This document shows positions 7,433 to 14,671 of a stretch of 22,543 nucleotides of DNA, in pieces. How positions within the stretch are numbered: position 1 is the stretch's first letter; each line of letters opens with the position of its first letter. The notes below the pieces were generated by a model. It ran no database searches. It saw only the letters and a list, made by a program, of their open reading frames with translations, and had not been told where the DNA came from. This DNA is from Pseudomonadota bacterium. Lineage in GTDB: Bacteria; Pseudomonadota; Alphaproteobacteria; Rhizobiales; Devosiaceae. The DNA lies in contig JAEYXQ010000010.1 in NCBI GenBank assembly GCA_023431205.1, positions 1 through 22,543 of the forward strand. Direction: 5' to 3'. The translations under genes and the position numbers were made by a program.

Positions 7433-8479
7433 ATGCGGCTGCTCGTAGTCGACGACAGCAGGTCGAGCCTTGCCCTGATCGGGTCCATCCTGAGCGACAT
7501 GGCGGCGGCCGAGATCGACCTCTGCCTCAGCCCCCGCGAGGGGCTCGAGCGTTGCGCCGAGCAGCAATACGACCTCGTCGTGGTCGATCACGTCATGCCC
7601 GAGATGGACGGCGTCGCCTTCACCGCCGCCCTGCGCGGCCGCACCGAATACGGCCTCGTGCCCATCATCATGGTGACCTCGGACGCGGCCAAAGAGATCC
7701 GGATCGAGGCCATCCGCGCCGGAGCGTCCGACTTCCTCAACAAGCCCTTCGACCCCACCGAGCTGCAGGCGCGCGTTGCCAATCTCCTCGCCCTCCGCCG
7801 CGCACAGGTGGAACTCGCCGACCGCGCCAACTGGCTGGCGCGCGAAGTGGAGCGTGCCACCGCCCATCTCCTTGCCCGCGAGGAAGAAGTGATCTGGCGC
7901 CTCGCCCGCGCCATCGAATATCGCGACGGCGACACCGGCGGCCATGTCTCGCGGGTCGCGCAGATCAGCCAGCTCATTGCCGAAGGCATCGGGCTTTCGC
8001 CGCATCGCTGCCGGACGATCTACCTTGCCGCCCCGCTGCACGACATCGGCAAGATCGGCATCGCCGACGCCATCCTGTCCAAGCCTGGCAAACTCACGCC
8101 GGAGGAGATGGACATCATGCGCGAGCACGTGACCATCGGCGCCCGCATCCTTGAAAGCGGCACCTCGGAGCTGATCCGCACCGCCGAACTGATTGCCCAG
8201 AGCCACCACGAGCGCTGGGACGGCACTGGCTATCCCGATCGCCTGTCGGGCACCGACATCCCGGTCGAGGCCCGCATCGTTGCCCTCGCCGACGTGTTCG
8301 ATGCGTTGTGCTCTGAACGCCCCTACAAGCGCGCCTGGCCGATCGAAAAAGCCTTCAGCGAAATTGTTTCCTTGAGTGGGAGCCATTTCGACCCGAGCTG
8401 CGTTATGGCTTTTCGTGCCAAGTGGCCGGAGATCAACCGGCTCATGGAACCAGCATTGCCGGCGGTCGCGGCGGGCTGA
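7433..8479 (+). CDS. REC-HD-GYP response regulator (probable c-di-GMP phosphodiesterase)
   Basis: A 348-residue two-domain regulator of the RpfG type. Residues 1-120 are a receiver domain with acidic pair D7-D8, phospho-acceptor D52 in VVDHVMPEMDG and K104 in NKPF. After a helical linker (about 121-155), an HD-GYP domain follows with H171, the H203-D204 pair in HDIGKIG, H258-H259 in HHERWDG and the GTGYP pentapeptide at 264-268. All metal-ligand signatures appear intact, so hydrolysis of cyclic di-GMP is likely. The SD is AAGGAG 9 nt before the ATG. The gene stands 422 nt upstream of the chemotaxis operon on the same strand. No cognate kinase is adjacent; the CheA encoded downstream is a possible phosphodonor by inference only. 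Confidence 0.93.
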   Translation: MRLLVVDDSRSSLALIGSILSDMAAAEIDLCLSPREGLERCAEQQYDLVVVDHVMPEMDGVAFTAALRGRTEYGLVPIIMVTSDAAKEIRIEAIRAGASDFLNKPFDPTELQARVANLLALRRAQVELADRANWLAREVERATAHLLAREEEVIWRLARAIEYRDGDTGGHVSRVAQISQLIAEGIGLSPHRCRTIYLAAPLHDIGKIGIADAILSKPGKLTPEEMDIMREHVTIGARILESGTSELIRTAELIAQSHHERWDGTGYPDRLSGTDIPVEARIVALADVFDALCSERPYKRAWPIEKAFSEIVSLSGSHFDPSCVMAFRAKWPEINRLMEPALPAVAAG

Positions 8480-8571
8480 ATACTCACGGGCAGCCGGATC
8501 GATAGGCAAGCAGAACAAACGTTTGCCACTGCCCTCAATGAATCCTGTGTATTGGCGCCACCCCACAGCAT

Positions 8572-8602
8572 GAATCGACTCCGGTTCGATTCGAGTCGAC
8601 TC
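8572..8602. repeat. Cluster of five GANTC sites with nested inverted repeats
   Basis: Five GANTC pentamers occur in 31 bases: GAATC 8572, GACTC 8577, GATTC 8588, GAGTC 8593 and GACTC 8598. The first two abut, as do the last three. GAATCGA (8572-8578) pairs with TCGATTC (8586-8592), and GAGTCGACTC (8593-8602) is itself a perfect palindrome. Two more sites flank the cluster at 8540 and 8619. GANTC is the target of the alphaproteobacterial cell-cycle methyltransferase CcrM. Confidence 0.75.
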
Positions 8603-8639
8603 GCTCAGGGCTGCTGAAGATTCTCATCAGACTTTCCAA

Positions 8640-8655
8640 TATATACTTGTATATA
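8640..8655. promoter_or_regulatory. Perfect 16-nt palindrome, candidate operator
   Basis: TATATAC and GTATATA form a 7-bp perfect inverted repeat around TT. It overlaps a direct repeat of TATATAC (8640-8646 and 8650-8656). The symmetry and the TTGTATA core resemble dimeric repressor sites such as those of the GntR family. The resemblance is by eye and the binding protein is unknown. It lies about 250 nt before the STAS gene. Confidence 0.4.
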
Positions 8656-8824
8656 CATCGAGACCGGTAAAGATCGACCCGAATACGCCAAGCGTAAATC
8701 TTCAACAATTCTGGATAGCGTAACCGACGATTAAGTACCTGGCCGATATCGTCCAGGTTGTGCCGGATGGGAATACGGCACGCAGTATCGGCAACGTTTA
8801 GTCAGCGAGTCCAGCCCCCGCCCT

Positions 8825-8851
8825 GGCCGTCCAGCGGTCCTTTTTATTCTT
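8825..8851 (+). terminator. Terminator-like hairpin in the probable che leader
   Basis: GGCCG (8825-8829) pairs with CGGTC (8835-8839), with one G-T pair and a 5-nt loop, followed at once by CTTTTT and ATTCTT. It lies 346 nt after the HD-GYP stop and only 50 nt before the first chemotaxis start codon. It could end a transcript begun in the non-coding region, or act as an attenuator. The stem is short, so its efficiency is doubtful. Confidence 0.4.
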
Positions 8852-8901
8852 CCCACGGCAACAGCAATGCTTCCCTGTAACGACTTCCTCCGGTCAGGCT
8901 C

Positions 8902-9225
8902 ATGACCGACGACCGCTACTACCTGCTCACCTTAACGGGCGACTGCAGCGTCAAGTCCGCCCAAGCCGTCGCTGCCCAACTGCGCGAGGCGCTGCCCGGA
9001 CGAAAGCGCATTGCCGTCGCAACGGCTGATGTCACCGCCGCCGACCTCACCACCATACAGTTGCTGCTGGCCGCGCGAGCATCCGCAGCGGCGAATGGCT
9101 GCGCGTTCGCAATGGCTGCGCCGATCGCCGCCCCGTTGCGCGACGTCCTGCAGGCCTCGGGCCTGTCCGGCCCCGGCGACTCCGATTTCTGGACCAGCAC
9201 CATTTCCGTGGAAGAGGCGGCATGA
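8902..9225 (+). CDS. STAS-domain protein at the head of the che operon (positional CheS counterpart)
   Basis: A 107-residue single-domain protein with the STAS (SpoIIAA-like) pattern: an early beta strand (YYLLTLTGDC), a helix with KSAQAVAAQLREAL, a strand IAVATADV, the loop-helix TAADLTTIQLLLAARASAAANG and a terminal LRDVLQASGL. The usual phosphorylatable D-S-S-G loop reads D-L-T-T, so a threonine would be the only hydroxyl there. It overlaps cheY by 4 nt (ATGA). Sinorhizobium meliloti has CheS, a small protein, encoded immediately before cheY1 and cheA, where it binds CheA and speeds CheY1 dephosphorylation. The same placement here suggests a similar role, which is an inference. The SD before ATG 8902 is weak. 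Confidence 0.8.
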   Translation: MTDDRYYLLTLTGDCSVKSAQAVAAQLREALPGRKRIAVATADVTAADLTTIQLLLAARASAAANGCAFAMAAPIAAPLRDVLQASGLSGPGDSDFWTSTISVEEAA

Positions 9226-9590
9226 CCAAGACCATTCTCACCATCGATGACTCCGCCTCCATCCGCCAGATGGTGGCGATCACCCTGTCGGCGGCCGGCC
9301 TGGACGTGATCGAAGCCGTCAACGGCGAAGACGGCTACGCCAAGGCGACAGCCAACACTGTCCACGCCGTCATCACCGACCTCAACATGCCGGTCATCAA
9401 CGGCATCGAGTTCATCCGCAAATATCGCCAGCACCCCTCCAGCAAGGGCGTGCCGATCATCCTGCTGACCACCGAGTCCGACGACGAGCTCAAGCGCCAG
9501 GCCAAGGAAGCCGGTGCCACCGGCTGGATCGTCAAGCCGTTCAAGCAGGATCAGCTGCTGGCCATCGTCAAGAAGGTGACCGGGGCATGA
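9222..9590 (+). CDS. cheY: Chemotaxis response regulator CheY
   Basis: A 122-residue stand-alone receiver domain. It carries acidic residues D9 and D10, phospho-acceptor D53 in VITDLNMPVING, the switch T83/T84 in LLTTES, and K105 in IVKPFKQDQL. It receives phosphate from the CheA encoded next. The ATG overlaps the STAS gene stop, and its own stop overlaps the cheA ATG (both ATGA), implying coupled translation and near-equal synthesis. In rhizobial systems the CheY next to cheA can be a phosphate sink (CheY1) rather than the motor-binding protein; which applies here cannot be read from the sequence. No second cheY is in the operon. Confidence 0.95.
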   Translation: MTKTILTIDDSASIRQMVAITLSAAGLDVIEAVNGEDGYAKATANTVHAVITDLNMPVINGIEFIRKYRQHPSSKGVPIILLTTESDDELKRQAKEAGATGWIVKPFKQDQLLAIVKKVTGA

Positions 9591-11638
9591 ACCTCTCCGA
9601 TCCTTCCGAGACCTTTCGCCAGGAAGCTCGCGAGCTCCTGGAGCAGCTGGAGAGCGGCCTGCTTGATCTCGAGCAGTCCCCCGACAACCACGACCTCGTC
9701 AACTCCACCTTCCGCGCCCTGCACACGATCAAGGGCTCCGGGGCAATGTTCGGCTTCACCGCCGTCGCTGCCTTTGTCCACGAGTTCGAGACGGCCTTCG
9801 ATCAGGTCCGCAAGGGCCAGAGTTCCGTCACCCCTGCCCTGATCGGGGTGGCGCTAGACGCCAAGGACCACATCCACCTGCTCATCGAAGCCCCCGATGC
9901 GATTGTTGCAGGTGGCGACACCATTCTGGAGCGTTTGCGGGTGGCCGTGCGCGGCACCGCGGCGGACCTGGTCTTGCCCGAGCCCCCGTCGGCACCTCCA
10001 GTCGGGCAGGAGCCAGACCCGGTGCCTGCCGGAAACTCCATCTGGCGGCTGCGCTACTTCCTGCCGTCCGACGCCTTGATCTACGGCACCAACCCACTGC
10101 TGCTGCTCGAGGAACTGCGCGCGATTGGGCCGACCACGGTCACCCCGATCCTGGACCGCATTCCGTCGCTGGACCTCATCGATCCGGAGACGCCCTATGT
10201 CGGCTGGCAGGTCGACATCGAGGCAGACGATCCCACCGCCGCCATCGAAGATGTCTTCCTGTTCCTGCGCGACAACATGGAGCTCTCGCTCGAACGGCTG
10301 GCGGAGGCGCCGGCAGGCATCGGCGAACCGGAGCCACCGGCTGTTTCGGAAGCGCCCGCTCCCGTCCCACCAGAGCCAACTTCTGCTCCCGCACTGGCCA
10401 TCCCGGTGCCGGAGGAGCGCGCTAGGAAAGCCGAGCGTTCGGAACCTGCCGTGGAGCGATCCTCGCTCCGCGTGCCCGCTGAACGGCTCGACGAACTCAT
10501 GGACCGGGTCGGCGAACTGGTGATTGCCCAGGCCCGGCTGAGCCAGATGGCCACCAGCAGCGCCGACCCCAACCTCAAGACCATCGCCGAAGAACTCGAG
10601 CGCCTGGCTTCTGGTCTGCGCGACACCACCATGGGCATCCGCATGGTGCCGATCGGCTCGCTGTTCGGCCGCTTCCGCCGGCTGGTCCACGACCTGTCCC
10701 ACGAGCTCGGAAAGCCGATCGAGTTTGTCACCTCTGGCGAAGACACCGAGCTCGACAAGACCATGATCGAGCGCCTGGCCGATCCCCTGGTCCATCTCAT
10801 CCGCAACGCCGTCGACCATGGCCTCGAAAGTGCCGAGCGACGTCAGAACGCCGGCAAGCCTGCCACCGGCACGGTCCGGCTCTCGGCCCTCTACTCGGGT
10901 GCCGAAGTCGCCATCTCGGTCTCTGACGATGGCGCCGGCCTCGACGCCGCCGGCATCCGGGCCAAGGCCGAGGAAAACGGCGTCATCGCGCCCGACGCCA
11001 AGCTCACCGATGCCGAGCTCTACCAGCTGATCTTCGCCCCCGGCTTCTCGACGGCAAAGGAGATCACCTCCCTGTCCGGTCGCGGCGTCGGCATGGACGT
11101 GGTCAAGCGCACCATCGATGGCCTGCGCGGCAACATCGAACTCAGCACCAATCCCGGCCGGGGCACCACCGCCACCCTGCGCCTGCCGCTGACCCTTGCC
11201 ATCATCGACGGCATGCTCGTGCGGGTCGGCTCCGGCCGCTACACCATCCCTCTGGCCGCCGTGGAAGAATGCGTCGAGCTGCCCGATGGCATCGAGGCCG
11301 AGGCGCGTGGTCGCAACTTCCTCGACATTCGCGGCAGCCTCGTTCCGTTCCTGCGTCTGCGCGAGGTGTTCGGCATCCCGGGTGAACCGGAACGCCACCA
11401 GAAGGTGGTGATCGTCTCCTCCGGCGAGGGCCGCGTCGGGCTGGTGGTCGATCAGATCATCGGCAACAACCAGACCGTTATCAAGCAGCTCTCCAAGCTG
11501 CACTCGGCGATCAAGTCCTTCTCGGGCGCCACCATCCTCGGCGACGGCAGCGTCGCCTTGATCCTCGACACCGCCCATCTCGTCGCCTCCGGCCAGAGCT
11601 ATGTCGACCGCAACCGCATCACCGGGAGAGCCGCATGA
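9587..11638 (+). CDS. cheA: Chemotaxis histidine kinase CheA
   Basis: A 683-residue cytoplasmic kinase with the full CheA plan. The Hpt domain (about 5-105) contains H46 in ALHTIKGSGAMFGF. A middle domain (about 153-237) has the W-R-x-R-Y-F-P and DPETPYVGWQVDIE pattern common in alphaproteobacterial CheA and probably docks regulators. A P/E/A-rich linker covers about 238-285. The dimerisation domain spans about 291-360 (LRVPAERLDELMDRVGELV). The ATPase domain has the N box RNAVDHGLE (about 406-414), G1 DDGAGLD (447-453) and GRGVGMDVVK (about 499-508). A CheW-like coupling domain (about 543-675) ends the protein. It overlaps cheY and cheW by 4 nt. All catalytic signatures appear intact. Confidence 0.96.
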   Translation: MNLSDPSETFRQEARELLEQLESGLLDLEQSPDNHDLVNSTFRALHTIKGSGAMFGFTAVAAFVHEFETAFDQVRKGQSSVTPALIGVALDAKDHIHLLIEAPDAIVAGGDTILERLRVAVRGTAADLVLPEPPSAPPVGQEPDPVPAGNSIWRLRYFLPSDALIYGTNPLLLLEELRAIGPTTVTPILDRIPSLDLIDPETPYVGWQVDIEADDPTAAIEDVFLFLRDNMELSLERLAEAPAGIGEPEPPAVSEAPAPVPPEPTSAPALAIPVPEERARKAERSEPAVERSSLRVPAERLDELMDRVGELVIAQARLSQMATSSADPNLKTIAEELERLASGLRDTTMGIRMVPIGSLFGRFRRLVHDLSHELGKPIEFVTSGEDTELDKTMIERLADPLVHLIRNAVDHGLESAERRQNAGKPATGTVRLSALYSGAEVAISVSDDGAGLDAAGIRAKAEENGVIAPDAKLTDAELYQLIFAPGFSTAKEITSLSGRGVGMDVVKRTIDGLRGNIELSTNPGRGTTATLRLPLTLAIIDGMLVRVGSGRYTIPLAAVEECVELPDGIEAEARGRNFLDIRGSLVPFLRLREVFGIPGEPERHQKVVIVSSGEGRVGLVVDQIIGNNQTVIKQLSKLHSAIKSFSGATILGDGSVALILDTAHLVASGQSYVDRNRITGRAA

Positions 11639-12117
11639 GCATGACCGCTCTCACCATTCGCCTGGGCGACGAACAATTCGCCGTCGAAGCCGAAAGCGTC
11701 CGGGAAATCCTCGATGTCGTGCCGATCACGCACGTTCCCAACGCGCCGGACTTCGTCAGCGGCCTGATCAATGTCCGTGGCCGGGTGGTCCCGCTGGCCG
11801 ACATGCGCGTGATGTTCGACATGGACCGACCCGAGCCGGACGAGGACACCCGCATCGTCGTCATGGAAGTCGATATGGAGGGTGAACCCACCATCGTCGG
11901 CATCCTCGCCGACAAGGTCCACGACGTCACCACCATCGAGGCCGCCTCCATCGAAGAGGCACCCCGGGTCGGCATGCGCTGGCGTCCGGAATTCGTGCGC
12001 GGCATCGGCAAGCGCAACGGCAGTTTCATCATCATCCCCGACATGGGGCGGATTTTCGAGAATGCGGGCGGCAGAAGCGCGCCCGCCGCAGCATCAGAAG
12101 AAAGGCCTGCACTGTGA
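11635..12117 (+). CDS. cheW: Chemotaxis adaptor CheW (first copy)
   Basis: A 160-residue CheW-domain adaptor that links receptor tips to CheA. The two five-strand subdomain signatures are seen: FAVEAESVREILDV near the N-terminus, then PDFVSGLINVRGRVVPLADMR, and late FVRGIGKRNGSFIIIPDMGRIF. The length is typical, with a short A/E-rich tail. The ATG at 11635 overlaps the cheA stop (ATGA); an ATG two codons later is possible. Its stop overlaps the GTG of the receptor gene. A second cheW lies on the other side of the receptor gene, so two adaptors with different receptor or kinase preference may serve this array. Confidence 0.94.
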   Translation: MSMTALTIRLGDEQFAVEAESVREILDVVPITHVPNAPDFVSGLINVRGRVVPLADMRVMFDMDRPEPDEDTRIVVMEVDMEGEPTIVGILADKVHDVTTIEAASIEEAPRVGMRWRPEFVRGIGKRNGSFIIIPDMGRIFENAGGRSAPAAASEERPAL

Positions 12118-14201
12118 GACTGACTATCAAGACCAAGCTGGCGGCGACTTTTGTCACCGTGGTTGCCCTTTCGGGGGCCAGTATGTTCCTCGCGCTCCAG
12201 GGGCTTGGCACCATCAACTCGTCCCTCTCCGCCGCCATAGCCGGACCGGTCGAGCGCTCGCAGACTCTCAAGGAGATGCAGATCCAGCTTGGTGCGATCT
12301 CCGACAACATGCGGGCCCTGATGCTCAGCACCGACAGTGCCGAAATGAGCACTTTCGACGCGGCCATGACGACGAGCTACACCCACCTGCGCGGCGATGC
12401 GACCGAACTCGCCGCCGCTTTCACCAACCCCGACAACGTCGCCGATATGCAAAGCTTCATCACGACGCTGGATGCGTATTGGGATGCTCTGCAGCAGGCC
12501 AGAACCGAGGCGGTAAAGAACACTGATACCGCAGCGTTTGCTGTCACGACCTCCGAGGGCAGCGCCGCAATCACGGCCATCGAAACCACCATGGGCAAGC
12601 TGCTGCCTGCCCTTGCCAGCCGGGTCAATGCCGGTGACGTGGGTGCCTTTCCCGCTTACGAGACGGCAAGCACGCTGTTCCTGGACACCAGCGACGTCTT
12701 CCGCCAGCACCGCAACGTACTGCTCGCCTCAAGCTATCCCGAGAAGCAGGACGAGTGGTTCAACGACTTCGATGGCGTGTTCGAGCGGATCAGTCCCAGC
12801 GTTGATCGCCTGGTTCGCCAGGTCGGCCCGGCCGAAGCCAGTCTCGCCAACGAGCTGCGCGCCAATGTCGACGCGCTGTTTACGGCCATGACGAAGGGCA
12901 ACGACATTGCCATCCAGCGCTCGCAATACAACGCTGACGTCATTGTCGACACCGTCGCCGCCCCGCTGCTCGCCCGCATCACCGAACTCGGCGAGGCGAT
13001 CGTCTCCCGCAATGAGACCACTGTCGCCAACGCCCTGGGCGAGGCCAACAGTCTTTATGAATCAACCCGTGTTTTCCTGCTTGCCCTCCTGGTCGGTTCG
13101 ATCCTGATTGCGGCAGTCGCAGCCACCTGGATCGTGCTCTCGATCTCGCGCGCCCTCACCAGCGCCGTGCGTCTCGCCAATGATGTTGCCGAGGGTGACC
13201 TCGATGCCACGGCAACCGTGAAGGGTGACGATGAGGTCGGCGATCTGATCAAGGCGCTGAACGGCATGACCGCCAAGCTGCGCGAGGTCGTGTCCGAAGT
13301 GACCAATGCCACCCGCAACGTCACCGCCGGCAGCCAGGAGATGTCGGCAACCGCCGAGCAGCTGAGCCAGGGCGCCACCGAACAGGCTTCGTCCACCGAG
13401 GAAGCATCGGCCTCCATGGAAGAAATGGCCGCCACCATAAAGCAGTCGGCCGACAACGCCGCCCAGACCGAGAAGATCGCCCGCCAGTCCGCTGCCGACG
13501 CCATCGCCTCGGGCGAAGCGGTGACCAACGCCGTCAACGCCATGCAGACAATCGCTGAAAAGATCATGGTCGTGCAGGAGATTGCCCGCCAGACCGACCT
13601 GCTCGCCCTGAACGCTGCGGTGGAAGCCGCTCGTGCCGGCGAACACGGCCGTGGCTTCGCGGTCGTCGCTTCGGAAGTGCGCAAGCTCGCCGAACGCAGC
13701 CAGGCGGCCGCCGCCGAGATTTCGACCCTGTCGGGAACCACGGTGATGGCTGCCCAGTCTGCCGGCGAGATGCTGTCGCGCCTCGTGCCGGACATCCAGC
13801 GCACCGCCGAACTGGTCGAAGAAATCTCGGCGGGCAGCCGCGAGCAGAATGCCGGTGCTGCCCAGATCAACACCGCCATCCAGCAGCTCGACAAGGTCAC
13901 CCAGCAGAACACCTCGGCCGCCGAGGAGATGTCATCCACTGCCGAGGAACTGGCGAGCCAGGCCGAGCAGCTGCAGGCGGCGATCGGCTACTTCCGCCTC
14001 TCCGGCACTGCCTCTGCTCCCGCTGCCATGCCCTCGGTCACGCTGCCGGCTCGCCGCAACATCAAGCAGCAGATCATGGCTGTTGCCCCGCACATGGCGC
14101 CGAAGTCTCGACCGGCCAACGGCAGCGGCGGCTTCGATATCGACCTTGGCGCCGGCGAGGACGAGTTCGACGCCGAGTTCTCCCGCCGCGGCGCGGCGTG
14201 A
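12114..14201 (+). CDS. Methyl-accepting chemotaxis protein (transmembrane receptor)
   Basis: A 695-residue membrane receptor. TM1 covers about residues 9-30 and TM2 about 318-343, bracketing a roughly 285-residue periplasmic helical sensor (4HB-like, possibly of double length). HAMP spans about 343-395 (ALTSAVRLANDVAEGDLDA... GDDEVGDLIKALNGM). The signalling hairpin follows, with the highly conserved tip near 490-518 (ARQTDLLALNAAVEAARAGE). Q/E-rich helices before and after the tip provide methylation sites. A 65-residue extension past the coiled coil ends in acidic EDEFDAEF; no NWETF-type tethering pentapeptide is seen. The GTG start overlaps the cheW stop (GTGA). Ligand unknown. Being inside the operon, it is probably the dedicated receptor for this CheA. 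Confidence 0.95.
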   Translation: MRLTIKTKLAATFVTVVALSGASMFLALQGLGTINSSLSAAIAGPVERSQTLKEMQIQLGAISDNMRALMLSTDSAEMSTFDAAMTTSYTHLRGDATELAAAFTNPDNVADMQSFITTLDAYWDALQQARTEAVKNTDTAAFAVTTSEGSAAITAIETTMGKLLPALASRVNAGDVGAFPAYETASTLFLDTSDVFRQHRNVLLASSYPEKQDEWFNDFDGVFERISPSVDRLVRQVGPAEASLANELRANVDALFTAMTKGNDIAIQRSQYNADVIVDTVAAPLLARITELGEAIVSRNETTVANALGEANSLYESTRVFLLALLVGSILIAAVAATWIVLSISRALTSAVRLANDVAEGDLDATATVKGDDEVGDLIKALNGMTAKLREVVSEVTNATRNVTAGSQEMSATAEQLSQGATEQASSTEEASASMEEMAATIKQSADNAAQTEKIARQSAADAIASGEAVTNAVNAMQTIAEKIMVVQEIARQTDLLALNAAVEAARAGEHGRGFAVVASEVRKLAERSQAAAAEISTLSGTTVMAAQSAGEMLSRLVPDIQRTAELVEEISAGSREQNAGAAQINTAIQQLDKVTQQNTSAAEEMSSTAEELASQAEQLQAAIGYFRLSGTASAPAAMPSVTLPARRNIKQQIMAVAPHMAPKSRPANGSGGFDIDLGAGEDEFDAEFSRRGAA

Positions 14202-14212
14202 GCGAGGCCACC

Positions 14213-14671
14213 ATGACTGACCAGGCCCAGTACGTAACCATCGGAGTCGCGGAGGAAACTTTCGCGGCACCGGTCACCAACGTCCAGGAGATCCTGGACA
14301 TGCGGCCCATCGCCCGGCTGCCGCGGGCACCCGATCACCTTCTCGGGGTGATCGATGTCCGTGGTGACGGCGTGCCGGTGGTCGACCTCCGGTTGATCCT
14401 CGGCATGGCACCTGCGCCGGACACGGAGAACACCCGCATCGTGGTGCTTGCCGTGAACGGCCCGTCCGGGCCGGTCACCGTGGGTCTTCGGGCCGACCGC
14501 GTCTTCGAGGTCACCATCCTCGACACCGAGACGCTCGATCCACCGCCGGCGGTCAGTGCCGGCTGGAGCGGCCACTGCATCGCCGGCATCGGGCGGCGGA
14601 ACGGCCGCTTCGTCACCGTGCTCGATCTCGATCTGTTGCTCAGCGATACCACTCGGGCTCGGGCCGCGTGA
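14213..14671 (+). CDS. cheW: Chemotaxis adaptor CheW (second copy)
   Basis: A 152-residue CheW-domain protein. The pattern FAAPVTNVQEILDMRPIARLPRAPDHLLGVIDVRG, then VPVVDLRLILGM and a late CIAGIGRRNGRFVTVLDLDLLL, is clear. It is shorter and more divergent than the copy at 11635. The ATG at 14213 was chosen because GAGG lies 5 nt upstream. GTG at 14198, overlapping the receptor stop as GTGA, would extend it by five residues and would match the other overlaps in this operon, so the start is uncertain. The sequence around the N-R-G loop reads DVRGDG, which may alter receptor or CheA affinity relative to copy one. Confidence 0.93.
   Translation: MTDQAQYVTIGVAEETFAAPVTNVQEILDMRPIARLPRAPDHLLGVIDVRGDGVPVVDLRLILGMAPAPDTENTRIVVLAVNGPSGPVTVGLRADRVFEVTILDTETLDPPPAVSAGWSGHCIAGIGRRNGRFVTVLDLDLLLSDTTRARAA

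Larger units (their letters stand above)
8480..8901 (+). other. 422-nt non-coding region upstream of the chemotaxis operon
   Basis: No convincing gene lies here; short frames that cross it lack ribosome sites and family features. It is locally AT-richer than its surroundings. It contains a cluster of GANTC sites (8540-8623, with one more at 8807-8811), a 16-nt perfect palindrome (8640-8655), a 6-bp hairpin with a 10-nt loop (GTGCCG at 8760-8765, CGGCAC at 8776-8781) and a terminator-like hairpin followed by T5 (8825-8851). The chemotaxis promoter should lie in this interval, but no confident sigma-70 -35/-10 pair could be placed. Confidence 0.7.

Noticed and set aside
7169..8566. 465-codon minus-strand open frame over the HD-GYP gene
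   Set aside because: Shadow of rbsK and the REC-HD-GYP gene; no ribosome site and no domain pattern.
8668..8694. TAAA-N15-GCC sequence resembling a sigma-28 flagellar promoter
   Set aside because: Only four of eight -10 bases fit, and many Hyphomicrobiales do not use sigma-28 for chemotaxis genes.
8480..8901. Possible c-di-GMP or other riboswitch ahead of the che operon
   Set aside because: No conserved aptamer core could be recognised. The hairpins are too simple, so only a terminator-like element is reported.
9854..11578. 574-codon minus-strand open frame inside cheA
   Set aside because: The composition is Gly/Asp/Ala with no motifs, and the opposite strand encodes an unmistakable CheA.
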